NCBI GenBank assembly: GCA_949752795.1
Contig: OX457065.1
Location: 3,348,001-3,412,000 of the forward strand
Length of the DNA: 64,000 nt
Origin: Hyperoodon ampullatus
Lineage: Eukaryota; Chordata; Mammalia; Artiodactyla; Ziphiidae
Direction of reading: 5' to 3'
In this document: piece after piece, positions 23,126-35,769 of the stretch
Position numbering within the stretch: the first letter of the stretch is position 1
Layout: the number at the start of each line of letters is the position of its first letter
Notes under the pieces: generated by a model
Database searches by the model: none
Seen by the model: only the letters and a program-made list of their open reading frames with translations
Told to the model about the DNA's origin: nothing
Position numbers and translations under genes: made by a program

Positions 23126-23543
23126 GTTTTTTTTTTTTTAATCAACTAATTAATTTTATTTTGGGCTGCGTTGGGTCTTCGTTGCTGCGCGCGGGCTTTC
23201 TCTAGTTGTGGCGAGCGGGGGCTACTCTTCGTTGCGGTGCACGGGCTTCTCATTGCGGTGGCTTCTCTTGTTGCAGAGCACGGGCTCTAGGCGCGCGGGC
23301 TTCCGTAGCTGTGGCACGCGGGCTCAGTAGTTGTGGCTCGTGGACTCTAGAGTGCAGGCTCAGTAGTTGTGGCACGCGGGCTCAGCAGTTGTGGCTCACA
23401 GGCTCTCGAGTGCAGGCTCAGTAGTGGTGGTGCACGGGCTTAGTTGCTCCACGGCATGTGGGATCTTCCCGGACCAGGGCTCGAACCCATGTCCCCTGCA
23501 TTGGCAGGCAGATTCTTAACCACTGTGCCACCAGGGAAGCCTC
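23126..23543 (-). mobile_element. Long CHR-1-like tRNA-derived SINE with internal tandem repeats
   Basis: It reads poly(T)-first on the + strand and ends CACTGTGCCACCAGGGAAGC, the reverse of the tRNA-like head. A target-site duplication GCCGTGTG is at 23,118-23,125 and 23,544-23,551. The middle (about 23,260-23,440) repeats a GGCTCAGTAGTTGTGGCACG-like unit several times. Confidence 0.85.
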
Positions 23544-24013
23544 GCCGTGTGTTCTTGAGATGAAGAATCCATACCTCCTAAGGATTAAAAGAAATAAAGA
23601 TTGAAAGTTCACACAGCAAGAGGCCTGGCGTGGGGTAGCTGCCTGATAAACGCTAGTGTTTTAGTCCATGCACAGAGTCCCATGGAGAAGGTCATTATTC
23701 CCATTGTACAGGTGAGGGCGCTGAGACTCGGCAAGGAGTTTGCTTCAGGCCACATGTCTCGTGAATGGTGGAGCCAAGTTTGACATCAGCTCTGCCAGGT
23801 GCCAAAGTATGTGTTCTCAGCTGCCTCAGGTTTGGCAAGGGTGAAGGGGGAGGGGTGCTCTCCAGACAGAGAGGGGTTCAGGGGCGGGGAAGGGTGGGGA
23901 TGGGAGGGCAGGCTGGGCTGGGCTCTGCCCAGTGTAGGAGGCGGCTGGGGGCCCTGGCGGGGTGGTGGGTGTGTGTGTGTTGGGGGTCTTCCAGGCCTGT
24001 GCTGGGAGCACAG

Positions 24014-24060
24014 GTGGGGATGGGCTGGGTGGGGGCAGGTGGGGGCAGGTGGGGAGCAGG
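24014..24060 (+). other. G-quadruplex-prone tandem G tract
   Basis: It holds six or more G runs of three to five on the + strand, including two copies of a GTGGGGGCAG decamer. Confidence 0.6.
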
Positions 24061-25599
24061 GCCTTGTCCTCAGCCTGGCAGGGTGACCAGGGCACCCCCA
24101 GGGTTAGTGGCACAGCCTGGGTGGGGAATGGGCGCTTCCACGAGGCTCAGTGCCGGTGCCAGGGCAGGAGATGAAGACATCGGGGTGGTGGGTGGGTGTC
24201 CAGGTGGGCGCTGTGCTAGGTGTGAGGGGGATGAACGCTGGCACGGCCCCGTCACCTCTGTTTTCCAGAGGCAGACACCGAGGCACGGGGGTTGGTTCCT
24301 TGCTCAGAGCGCACAGCTAGCAGGCGGAGCAGCAGGCTTCCAGCCAAGGCCTTGGTTCCAGAACCCACAGCTCCTTCCTCTTCTGTAATCTGGGCCTTTA
24401 AGGATACCGTAGTCACCTGGAGGGTGGGCCCAGGAGTAAACACCTAGGACGCCATGAGTGCCCAGGGGGCGTTAGCAATGAGGGTGATTCTCCTGAAGGG
24501 CAGAGAGAAGAGCTGAGACCAGTTCCGGTGAGGCGTTCAGGATCTGTTCTTAAGGGCTGTGCACTTTGTCCTCTTTGCAAATTTTTCTCCAAGTTATCAA
24601 AACCCAGGGGGCACACTCCAAGCCCTGGCCGTCCGGGCGGGTGCTGCAGCCCAGGGTGAGACTGGGGACAGGCCGGGAGCTCTGGGGTCAGACACATGCT
24701 CCGGGGAGAACCTCCAAAAAGGAGCCTGTGTGGGCCAGCCCGGTCCTGGCGGGTGTGGGATTTCTGCAACAGGCAGCTCCAGAGCCTCCTGAATGTCTGA
24801 GCTCACATGAGGCCCCTCCCCCACACCATGTGCTGGGGAGCATGCTGGGGAGTGGGCAGACCTGGGACCCCAAGCCCGCCACGCGGGGAGCCCTGCAGGG
24901 CCTGGGCCTGGGTGTGGGGCCTTGGGCAAGTGACAGCCTCTCAGAGCCTCCTTCCTCAGCCCTCCTGGTGGGTCACATCCTGAGCCTGCAGGGCTGAGCA
25001 GGGGTGTTGGGTGACCCCGGAGGCAGCTCAGAACCTGGCACCACGTGAGTGCTGCGTGATCGCGGCCGTCCCCCTCCTCCCCCAGACCCCCGCACCGTGC
25101 CTGGCGCTGGTGGGAGCCTGCTAGGCCTAGGGGAAGGGGGTGCCCTCGCCGAGTCCTAGCCCTATTCTCTGCTGGGGGCTGGTGGCGGGCTGTCAGGCAG
25201 CACTGGGGCAGCGGTGTCCCCCCCACCTACCCCCTCCTGAGGCTGGTGGGGGCAGAGGCAGGAACGAATGTACCCAGCCTGATGCCTGGGGCATAAACAA
25301 AGGCGGGGGCGTTGGCAGGGCCCCCCAGCCTAGCAGGACTCCTGGGCAGAGCTGAAGGAGACGTAGGACGCCTCCCTGGTTCCTCGGCCAAATGCTTGGG
25401 GTTTAGGGCCAGGAACTCCTCCAGGGCCGCCTGCCCTTGAGTTGGTTTCATTTAGCTCAGCCAACACTGGCTGGGGATGCTCCGCTCTGAGCCCAGGGCC
25501 AACACGGGGAAGCTCGGTGCCACCCTGGGAGCGATGTTGTCCCGTGATTGTTAGCCAGGCTTCAGGGGGCAGTGGTTAATCCATGCCTCACTGGACTGG

Positions 25600-25800
25600 C
25601 CTTGAGTCCTACTTCCTGCTGTTGCTAGCTGGGTGACTTTACCTCTCTGTGCCTTAATATACTCATCTGTAAAGTGGGATGATACCCCAAATGGGGATGA
25701 CTGTCATGAGAATTAAATGAGTTAATATTTCTAAAGTGCTTAGAGCAGTCCCAGCATGGAGCATACACTCAGTACAAGTTACCCATCATCGTCATCATTA
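25600..25800 (+). repeat. MIR SINE
   Basis: It contains AGCTGGGTGACTTTACCTCT, ACTCATCTGTAAAGTGGGAT and ATGAGAATTAAATGAGTTAA. Confidence 0.8.
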
Positions 25801-25885
25801 CCACTTTACAGATGATGAGATCGAGACTCAGAGACATCAGGTGACTTGCCCAAGGTCACACAGTCAGGCAATGGAAAAGCCAGGA
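25795..25885 (-). repeat. MIR SINE fragment, reverse
   Basis: It contains CACTTTACAGATGATGAGAT and GACTTGCCCAAGGTCACACA, the reverse of the MIR core. Confidence 0.7.
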
Positions 25886-28800
25886 AAGGGACCCAAGGCC
25901 ATTTGACTAGAACGAGTGCCCTTTTCCCACAACCAGACCTTCTGGCAAAGGTTTGGAATGAGAGTATCTTGGGGGGGCATGGTGTCCCCCCGCCCACCTG
26001 GACCTCTCAGCTGTTCCCTGGTTCATGCCCTTACCAGCAATCCCGGGAGAGGCAGGTGTCAGACCCCAATGTCCAGATGAGATAGGGGACCCCAAAGAGA
26101 AGGCAGCCCTCCTGGGTCCTGCAGGGCGGTGTCAGGGCCGGGCTGAGGTCCATGTGATGGTTTTAAGTGGCTGTCTGCTCAGGCGGCTTCCGCGTCCTGC
26201 CCCGGGGCCGCCTGTTCACCTCTCGTGCAGATGGCACCCGGAGGCCACCTCGTGTATGGCAGCTGGACGGTGGGTGGGGCGCACTACAGGAGAGGGAAGA
26301 CTGTCCTCGTGGAGGGCCCGCTGGGATCCTGGCTCGGTACTGGTGGTCACCACCGTCAATTTATCAATGGGGAAAGTGAGGCCCAGGGAGGGCTATTAAG
26401 GAGGCTGACACCCCTGGCGGCCAACTGGTACCAGAGCCCAGCCTCCTGGCTTCCTCCCGTAGGGGGCCAAGCATCGCTTCCGCCACCACCCTGGGCGCTT
26501 TCCTCTGCACCCCTTGTTGCCACCAGGGTCAAGGCACGGTTGACAGGGCAAGTGGGAGTCCTGAGCTCTGCCGGGATGGCGGGGGGGCCTCTGGAGAAAG
26601 GACGTGGACTTTGGGGTTGGCCAGCCTTGGTTTGAACCTGCTCTGCCCCTGGCCTGCGAGTGACCCTGGGCAGGTGTGTCCCCGCTCGGAAGCTGGCCCT
26701 CCCTCTGCAGAGGCCTGTGTGAGGTGACGGAAGTGGGCTGGCCTATACTCTCTGGGTCATTTGAGGGCAGAATTAGGGTCCAGAGGGTGAGTGTGGGATG
26801 CATCCTTCTGGCTTGCTCCCCACCCTCTCGCTGCACAGACAGAAACGGAGACCCAGAGAGACGGGGACCTTGCTGCATGTGGGAGCTCACCCATCGGGAG
26901 GCGGCGTACATGGTGGTCGGATCCTAACTTTTCCGCCACCTGTGCGGCCCTGAGGAAGGCAGTCACCTCCCTGAGCCCTGATCTTCCCCCCATGAGGTGC
27001 CCTGGCATCAGCAGGTGCTTAGTTAACGTGAGCTAATGATGTCATTCAGGTGGGAACGAGGCAGGATGTTCTCAGAGCCGGGGCATCTGAAGATCATCTC
27101 ATGGCCGGGACACGATGCAGCTTCTGGGTTCACGGCATGGTTCATGCACAGGTGTGTGTTCAACCGCTTTGTTCTCAACACAACTGTGTCTGTGGAGGAG
27201 AAAAGGGGTGCAGGGAGGGTGGGTCTCCACCCGGATACGACCCCTGCCCACCCCAGAGCCTGGGCCCAGCATGCTGCAGGTACCCCACCTTTGGGTGCCC
27301 CATGGCTATGACCTCCCCTCCCAGGGGGTGTGCTAGCGAGGGGTGGTCGGGGATCCAGCTAGGTGGCTGCTGGGACTTCCCAGCCCTTTCTGACTCTGAG
27401 CGTGAGATTCTCGGCAGGTTCCCTGGCCTTGGAGGTCCGGGAAAGGGTCACATCCGAGGGGCGATCCCGGGGGGCTGGGAGGAGTGGGCAGGGCCCGGCC
27501 AGAGACTCCTCCCTGCTGGGACCCCCTCGAGCCAGTGCTTGCAGCCCCCCGGTCGTCGCGGTAACCGATACCCAGGCAGCCAGACGGAGTTATGGTGTGT
27601 GGCTGGGAGGCTATTTTGTCTAATATGTTAAAAGGCCTTTGGAAATTCCTGGAGCCCATCTGGTCCTAGTTACACCACAATATTGCTGTCTCTTCAGCTC
27701 GCAGACAAGGCAACACTTTTATTTCTCCTTTCGGAGCTCAGGAATGTGCCGAGAACACAGGCCGGCAAACGCCCATCTGGTTCCCGAGGTCCTCGATCAC
27801 GTGAGGACCCATCATCCTTTTAAAGGCTGCGGCTCCTTCCCCAGGAGTCCTGAGATGCCGTGGGGGGCTAAGGCCTTGGAGGGGGTTGCCTGGCTGTGTG
27901 ATGTGCCCCCGGCCTCTGTGCTTCCTCGCCCGTGCAGCAGAGACAGGAGCTCCTGGAGGGGGGCACACTAGCCTGGCATGTGGTCGGTACCTAGTCAGCA
28001 CCGGTTTCCCAATCAGCTCCATGAACCCGAGAAAGTTCTTTAACCAATCCAAGCGCCAGTAGCCTCTGTCGAACGGGGTCTGCAGCTCTGAGGGATGTCG
28101 ATAATCATTCCTGACTCACCTGGCACCTCCGCCCACCCACAGCCATCCCCAGAGCCAGAGGAGAAACAAGTACAGAGCCTCGTCATCTAAAACATCCACG
28201 TGGAGTCCAGGCCAGGCCGCTCGTGCTCTTCTCCCCGGGGTGCTGGTCCCTGTGGGTCCGTCGGGGCTCCTGCTGCGGCAGCGTCCGGAGGCTGGTGTGG
28301 CCGCTCAGCGCCCTCGCTCACACACGGCCCTCCCGCCTGGCCTGGCTCACGCTTAGCTGCTGCCCCGGACAATTGTTTAGAGCCGCTGGCACCCTCCTCC
28401 CTTCCTGGAGGAACTCCCACCGCTCAGTCCCAGCCTGTAACAGGCACGGTCCCCTGGCCCCCCTCAGCCCAGCCCCCCGCTGCCCCAAGAGTGGAATGTG
28501 ATTCAAGGCCAATCATCCTAGAGGGCTGCACCTCCCCACCCTCGGAACTTGGATGTGTCCACGGACTTGCTTCATGAACTGTGAGCTCAGTGGCTTGTGT
28601 GTCTCCCGGGGGGAAGCTTTCCCAGCCAGTGGGCGATTCTCTGAGTGCCTCCCCTTGGCTGCAGCAATGGGGGGAGCACATTCTGAGCCGTGGCATCTGT
28701 TAGTCTGGGTTTCTGAAAGCCCCCGGTGAGCAGAGCCCCCAGGCAGACGGGGGCAGACATTCAGTGTGAGCGAGAAATGAAGTGAGGTTTTACACGGCGT

Positions 28801-29181
28801 GTTGCACAGCACAACCTTGACGGTCCTGACTGATACCCGTCCCCTTCCCCTAACCATGGGGATGGTTCAGTGACGCAGTGTGACTCAAGCTGGACCAGAG
28901 TCTTTACCTAGATTTTAAAATTTGGGGGCAGGAAGGGAAGGGACCTTGTCTCACGAGTTACAGAGCAGCCCTACTTCAATCACAAAGATAAAGCCTGTCT
29001 GAGGTACAAGAGAGTGAAATGGAGGGAGAAAAAGATAAAACATGATGGAGAAAGAGGGAATCCTGGTGGCGTCAAGACAGGGCTGCCATGGACAGCTGTA
29101 CAAGTTGTGCACTGCACAACTCTGAAGTGTCCTGTTCGCACAGTCATCAGGGTAGATGTGTGTATTTATCAGGACAGTTTT

Positions 29182-29194
29182 CCAGCAGGTGGCA
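29182..29194 (+). promoter_or_regulatory. CTCF core motif match
   Basis: CCAGCAGGTGGCA matches the CTCF core CCASYAGRKGGCR at every position. It lies in non-repeat sequence, with forward orientation. Occupancy cannot be inferred. Confidence 0.5.
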
Positions 29195-30154
29195 GTAAAG
29201 TGTCTCAAGGAAGTGGAACCTTGCTCTACTTGGCACAGAACTGTTGTCCAGGATGGCAGCTTTGCAGTGTCACATCCCCGAGTTCAGTCCTGGAGTCCCC
29301 AGAGCATCCGGAGCTCGAGCAGGACTTGGTGGCATTTGTTCTCGTGATGAATTCCCTTTGTCGTTAAGAGTCTTTGTCCAGTCATTGACCAGCAAGATGC
29401 ATCAAGCTTGTTAGCCGCTTTCCAAGCAAACCCTAGGTGCCTCTAGAAGTAACATTCCAACAATAAGAGAGGAGACAGAACAATCATTAAAAGCAGACAC
29501 AAGAACAGCATCAACAAAATATCAGTCTGGGGCCTTTTGTGTAGGCGTGAGTAACCATCCCTCTCTCCACAAGCACCTAGTTTCTTGCTCTGCTGTGCTG
29601 TGGCCTGAACTTGGTTGGCATGGTTGTTTTTCTTTAGGAGCACAGAGGAGACATTGTGTGGGCTTCACTTCCTCTTGAATGGTTAAGTATAACTGTGTTG
29701 TTGCTTAAAAGGATAGACCAAAATTATCTGCAGAGGGCACATGTGTGTGTGGCTTAAGCTAGATAAATAATGTATCATTGTGAAAGGATGGTGTTGGCCG
29801 AGGTCCAGCCCCCAGCTGTCCCCCGCACAGGAGGGTCTGCCCAGAGGCCAGCGCCCTGACCCCACTCTGCGCGGCTCAGGAGAGCTCACGACTCGAAATG
29901 CCGGGAGTTTCCAGGCAAGGTTTGGGGAAGGCTGGGGGGCTCTGGCGTCGGACCATCTGGGGTGGCGTCTTGGTGTGGCCTTTTCCTGATAGATGACTCC
30001 AGGCAAGCGCTCCCCGCTTCGGAGCCGCCGTTGCCACTTCTCAAGGGACGGAAAGCTGACACCCGCCTGCCGGGTCGTCAGGGGAGTCAGGTGGGCATGG
30101 GAGCACCCTGGCACCTAGAGGGTGCTCAGCGCACGGGCTGGCACAGGGCGTGGT

Positions 30155-30360
30155 GGCAAGTCGCTTCACTGCTTGGAGCCTCGGTTTCCTTATCCGTCAG
30201 ATGGAACTTCGCAGGCTGTGAGGAGCAGTCGGGCCCTTTCTGCTTCCCCTCTCTGTGCTCCTTGCGGGACAGTAAGCGCTCAGGGATGGGGTCTGCCCCC
30301 CAGCACCATCCCCAGAACAGGGCCAGCTGGCACGCAGTAGGTGCTCCGTAAGCACTCCAT
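30155..30360 (+). repeat. MIR SINE
   Basis: It contains GCCTCGGTTTCCTTATCCGT, CAGATGGAAC and at the end GCACGCAGTAGGTGCTCCGT. Confidence 0.6.
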
Positions 30361-30799
30361 CTGTGTTCTGGTGGTGAGGGGGACTGGCTGGTGCCCGTCA
30401 GGGTGGTCTGCGCCCTTCAGGCTGGGTGTGTGGACAGGCCAGGAGCAGTCTTTGCCAGGCAAGCCTAGAGACCACCTCCTCATCCCACGTCTGTGGGGGG
30501 AGCCCAGCCCCCCCTCTGAATCCTGAGCAAGTGCCCCATCGCTTGTCCATCCCCAGCCCCTGCCCAGACCCTTCCCAGGTCTCTCAGTCTGGGCAGCTTG
30601 GCATCTGTGGGACATGGAGGAGGGAGCCCTGGGCCCCTCCGGCAGCCCCGGGCCAACACCACAATTGTTTTTCCACCTGGAGCTTCCAAGGAGCTGCTGG
30701 CAGCCAAGCTGGGGGGCTCGGGGTGAGACGCTGGCGGGCATGAGAAGAGCGAAGCTTCACCCTCTGCATCCACAGGGGTAAAGTGGGTGGTGCTGGTTG

Positions 30800-30985
30800 G
30801 CACTTTCCTCTGACCTCGGGTGAGTGACTTAACCTCCTTGGTCTCAGTTTCATCCGTAAAATGGGGATAACCTCAGTGCCTACCTCTCAGCCTTGCTGTT
30901 GGCCCACGCAAAGCACTTAGAATAATGCCTGGCACAGAATGAGCACTCCAGAAATGCGTTGCCGTGATTATTAGGATTGTAAGTC
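30800..30985 (+). repeat. MIR SINE
   Basis: It contains GTGAGTGACTTAACCTCCTT, GTAAAATGGGGATAACCTCA and ATAATGCCTGGCACAGAATG. Confidence 0.8.
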
Positions 30986-33900
30986 ATCGTTCTCGCGGGT
31001 TCTAGTCTTACGGTGAAGCAGGTCTGTCTGGCCTCGAGCCTCAGTGGACCCGGTGCGTAGCGAAGCTGTGAGCCAATAGACACGGGGTAGGTGGAAGCCC
31101 CCTCCCCGCTCCTGCTCTCCTTCCCCTTCTGTCTTCCTTCTTCCTTCTTTTAGCCTGGGAGCTGCCCCGAGAGGCAGGGGACAGCTCCGTTGGCCATAGA
31201 AACGGTGGACCTATGGCCCCGGATATTGCCATGTCCAGGCCCCCTTTGCGCAGAATTAAAAACTGAGGCTGTGGTGGGGACAGGGCTGCCGCCGAGCAGA
31301 TATGAGGTCCAGCATAGCTGAGGTGTGGTCAGTCACATCCCTTGGGCCCGGTTGTGAGAACAAGCTGTCCCCACCCGCCTGGCTGCCGTCCCTCGCTGTT
31401 GTTTGGAGGAGACGGCAGTCGTCAGCCCCCGGCCTCCCCCTGCCCCTTGGCTTCCCCGGCTCCTTGGCCTGGGACAGCCCCTGGCTGACCGAGTCGTGCC
31501 CTGGGTGGCCAGCGGTAGGCCTGGTGCTCTCTGGCCCTCCATTCCCTGCTTCCACCCGAAAAGTAGGGGATGGAGCTGTGCGTCTCCGCGTGCCCTTCCC
31601 ACTCCAGGCCTGGGGGACAGCGGACGGGGGAGCAGCGGGGCGGGGCGGGGCCCCAGGAGCCACCTCCTGATGGCATGTGAGAGGCAGAAATGGCCGTTGC
31701 CCTTTTAGGGAAGAAGATGCCCAGGTGCGCATCCAGGGGTGGGGGCACCTCCCCCAGGGTCCCTGCCTGCCCTCCTTCTCCCCCCAACTCCTCCCACCCT
31801 GACCCATCTGGGTCTGGGCTGAGCGGCAGCTCCTGGGCTGTGGATTGCCCAGAATGGGACAGGGGCCCTCGGGAAGTGGAGGGGAGATTTATAACATTGG
31901 CCTGGGGAGCTTGTCCCGGGCCAGGTGGATCCTGGGGACGGGCTGGGCCCAGGTGGGTTCTTGGTACTGTCTGCTGGAACCAGCAGGGGCAGCAGGGCCC
32001 AGCCTTTGGGGCAGCAGGAAAATGGAGGCAGGAGCCCAGTTATAGGACCTGATGAACATGACCCAGCAGGGAGACAGCTACTAAGTGGGCACTCAGGCCC
32101 CAGCGTCATGGTCAGGGCAGGGCCCACAGCCCTACCTGCTGATGGGAGAGAGGCTGCTGTCCCCTCCCTCCCTGGTCAGGAAGGCCCGGGCCCCAGGCAG
32201 GGAGAGGCCGGCCTGAGGAGCGTTGAGGAGACAGGGCCCTGGTGCTCATCCTGCCTGGGCTGCTTCTCGGCCGTGTGACCTTGGCCAGTGCCCTTCTCCT
32301 CTCTGAGTCCCCACTCCTCTTCCACAAAGCGGGGAAGTAATGCCCCCAACGTGTGCAACTTGGCCCTCGTGTGTACCAACAGCCCGCGCGCACTTGGCGC
32401 TCTGTGCCTCTGGCCACCTCCTTCCCCCTTCTCTGTCCGGGGGGCTGAGGATGCAGGTGTGGGTAGTGTGGGCACTGGCTCTGGTTCCCAAGGCCCTGGG
32501 AACCTCCAGGCCAGACCTCGGCTGCCTCTCCCGGACGACGCACGCCCAGAGACAGATTCTCTGCCCGTGGGAACTTGGGTCCATCCCAGGAACGGGAGGG
32601 CAGGGTTCTGCCAAGCTCTCTTGGGCCTGGGATGGAGAGTGGGCACTGCCCGCCAGGTCCAGCGCCAGGGGCTGCCGGCCAGGGTTTAGAGCAAACAGCG
32701 GTGCTCCCCACTGAGGACTGGAAAGGGGAGCCGGAGAAACCTGTAGGGTGGGAGCCAATATCTCCCCAAAGGATGGTTGGAACAGGGCTGACTTGGGGAG
32801 CTCCCTGTGGCGGCTGGACGCGTGGCCTGGGGGGCAGGGAAGGGGAGCAGCTGCTGAGAGTGAGGGGAGGACGTCTAGCCGGGCTTGGCAGATGGGGTGC
32901 GGAGCCAGGGAGCCGGGACCAGGCTTCCAGACCCGGGGCCAGGACTCCTGGGGTCAGACCTCCGTCCCTGGCAGGACCCAGCGGACCCAGCCTGTGTGGC
33001 CCCGCAGAGCAGCTGTAGACCTCAGCATGCCTTTGAGTGTGTTGCAAGAAGGTGACCCTTCAGCAGACACAGCAGGTGTGCTCAGGCTTGGTGGGGGGCA
33101 CGGCTCCCCATGCCCCGGTGTCCTAGCATCACTAGACACAGCAGCCCTGGACGTCCTCAGAGCTGGTGCTTCCCTTCCCCAAGGCTGGTCCTGGAGGGAC
33201 AGCCTCCTTGGTGGGGAAGCTGGATCATGGTGCCCCCACTGAACTTGACCTTGAGTCCCTTCCCCCTCACCCATGACTCCAGGCCTTGGGGTGGGCTGGG
33301 GGTGACCTTTCTCTGACGCCCTGACCCCTGCCTGGGGTCCTGCACCAGCGCTGGACCGTTTAGAAAACCCTGTGAAGACTTAGGCACCACCAGAGGGAAG
33401 TGAGTCCCCAGAGTGAGACCACGGTGGCCACCATGTGTGACCAAAGGGATGCCCGGCTGCCCCCGCAGATACCCACAGGCTCAGGCTGAGGCTGGCTCCC
33501 TCCTGCAGGTGTGTCTGCACCCCACGCCCTGGGGCGCTGCGGAAGCCCCGTCCCACCTGACCCCCAGCTCCCCTCCCCACCCCGGGCAGCGCCAGGCTGA
33601 GACAGGGCAGCCCTCCCTCCGCGGCACCCCAGGGAGAAGCTCTCTGACGAGTGTGCCCCCTTTGCAGCCTGAGCATCCCAGAGATGTGGGGAGATTTCCC
33701 TGATCCTTCTGGGCCTCTCTTTCCCCAACTCCAGCTCCAACCAGGCTGTCCTTGGATGGATGGAGGGGATTACGAGGTCAGGGGCAGAGAAACATGAGGC
33801 AGGGGACGGTGGCCAGCTGCCCAGGTGGGGACAGTGCTGGGCCCCCCTCAGGGAGGCCCCCGCCCTCTGAGCATTCCATCCTGCCCAGACGGCTCCACAG

Positions 33901-34324
33901 GGAAGGTATCCACCCAGAGATAACGCTGCCTGAGCCCAGGCCAAAATCTTTAATGGGGGGAAGCTGGTAGTGTGACCAGGGACACCTGGGTGGCCACCAG
34001 TTGGACGATCCCCTAGCAGGCCCAGTGCCAGCACCCCTTCCTGACAGCCCTGCAGGACCCTGGGCTGTGTTGGTCTCGGGGTGAGGGCAGACTCGTCCTG
34101 GGGTCGGAAACTCAGGGAGCCTCGCGGCGGGCACCTGGCCTGGTTGTTATACCGTGCTCTCTACTTCTGCTGGAAATTTGAGGTAGTAAAAAGTCATGAA
34201 GCAAGTGCTAAAGAATAGCAAAGTGCTTTGTCCATTGTGGTGTGAAATTTCTCACTTTGAATCTTCAGCCCAGGACTATTTTATTTATGACAATGTGGGG
34301 AAGTATTCTGCCTTCACGTGGGTG

Positions 34325-34584
34325 TAGACGGGCACTATGGTTTACAGTTTTATGCAAATAAATGTGTGCCCCAAAGTGGAAACAGCTCAAAGGTCCATCC
34401 ATGGATGAACGCGTACAGTAAACGTGGTCTATCCACACAGCGGAATGTTATTTGGCCGTAACAAGGCCCAAAGCGCTGGCCCCTGTTACACTGTGGCCGG
34501 ACCTGGAATGGCATATAGGAATACATCAGTATTAAATAATGAAGTGTTTTGTATTGAAAATTGTAAAAAAAAAAAAAAAAAAAA
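34325..34584 (+). mobile_element. L1 3' fragment with A tail
   Basis: It contains GGAAACAGCTCAAAGGTCCA, AACGTGGTCTATCCACACAG and CGGAATGTTATTTGG, and ends in an uninterrupted 20-A tail at 34,565-34,584. Confidence 0.7.
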
Positions 34585-34594
34585 TCATGGTTTT

Positions 34595-34730
34595 AGAGTC
34601 AGTGTGCCTGTAGCCCCAAGTGTGAGATGTCTTCTCTGAGCCTCAGTTTCCTTGCCTATAAAATGTGGGTAATAATAGCGCTTTCTCACTGGGTGCTCGT
34701 GAAGTGATTGGGGCAGTGTGAGCCTGTTAG
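34595..34730 (+). repeat. MIR SINE
   Basis: It contains TCTGAGCCTCAGTTTCCTTG and CCTATAAAATGTGGGTAATA. Confidence 0.75.
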
Positions 34731-34919
34731 TGAAAGCTGCCCAGCCCCGCTGCAGTCCCATCCTGAATTCTGGGCCCCGCTGGCTTGAGGCAGCAAGAGG
34801 GGGCTCTGCTCTGGGACCCCTGGGTCCCCTCCTGCCTCCTTCTTGTACAGCTGCGTGCCCTTGGGTGGTTGTGCCTCTGGAGGGTCAGTTTCCCTGTCTG
34901 TGAAATGGGAATGAAGCCA

Positions 34920-35195
34920 GCAAGGCTCTCTTCTTCCTCCTCATGTCACGTCCTCAGGGAGGCCCTCCCTAGTTTCTGTTTTAAAAACAGCAACCAGTCT
35001 GTGCTTGTCCTTCCCTGATGGATTTTTTTTTTACCTACCACTTTCAGACATGTTACCTATTTATTTGTTCATTTATTCTTTTTTACTGTCTCTCTCCTCT
35101 CTCTGTGTCTGGCTCCATGAGGGTCTAGAACAGTGCCTGGCAGTCTACTTTGTAAATACCTCAGGGGTGTTGAATGAACCCCGTGTACTGTTGGC
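34920..35195 (+). repeat. L2 LINE fragment
   Basis: It contains GAGGCCCTCCCTAG, TGGCTCCATGAGGG and CTAGAACAGTGCCTGGCAGT, followed by GAATGAACC. Confidence 0.65.
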
Positions 35196-35548
35196 TAATA
35201 CAGGAAGCCAGCATATTCCTGCCTCAGGGCCTTTGCACGTGCATTCTTTCCCTAAATATGCACGCAGCTTACTCCATCATTTTATTTGGTTTTTTGCTTA
35301 CATGTTACCTTCTCAGAGGAGACTGACTCCCTGCTAAATATTCACCCTCCAGCAGGTGCCAGCTCTTCCTGCATTTCTCTTGCTGCCTGAGTCACCGTCG
35401 GACACACTGTCTTGTCCAGTGGTCTCTTCCACTAAGCCGTCAGCTCCATGAAAGCGGAGAATCTGACTTATCGATTGCTGTGTCTCCCCAGTGCCTGGAG
35501 CAGTGATGGGCACAGAGTCAGTGCTCAGGAAGTATGTGTTGAATTAAT
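35195..35548 (+). repeat. Second L2 LINE fragment, adjacent
   Basis: It contains GCCTCAGGGCCTTTGCACGT, ACCTTCTCAGAGGAGACTGA, AGTGCCTGGAGCAGTGATGG and GAAGTATGTGTTGAATT. Confidence 0.75.
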
Positions 35549-35769
35549 ATTACTTATTTCCTAGGGGTGTGTGTTATACATGTATGGAAACCCATAGAAA
35601 AATGTCTGAATGTCTATGCAGCAGAGTTGTGGCCATGGGTCCCTCTGGGCAGTGAGGAGAAGCCGTGATGGTCAATCCTGCATCTTAAGGAGACATCAGC
35701 TTCCTCTGTGGTATGTTAGGGAGCATTGCCTAAGTGCCAGGCACTGGAGGGGCTAAGAGTCCATGCTAA

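Noticed and set aside
26160..26330. Possible isolated exon with a Cys/Arg-rich translation
   Set aside because: No convincing paired splice sites and no protein family recognised.
32112..33047. 311-codon minus-strand open frame in intergenic DNA
   Set aside because: Low-complexity Pro/Ser/Arg translation, overlapping open frames on the other strand, no promoter and no homology I recognise.
33385..33400. CTCF-like CCACCAGAGGGAA
   Set aside because: It also fails at position 12 of the core.
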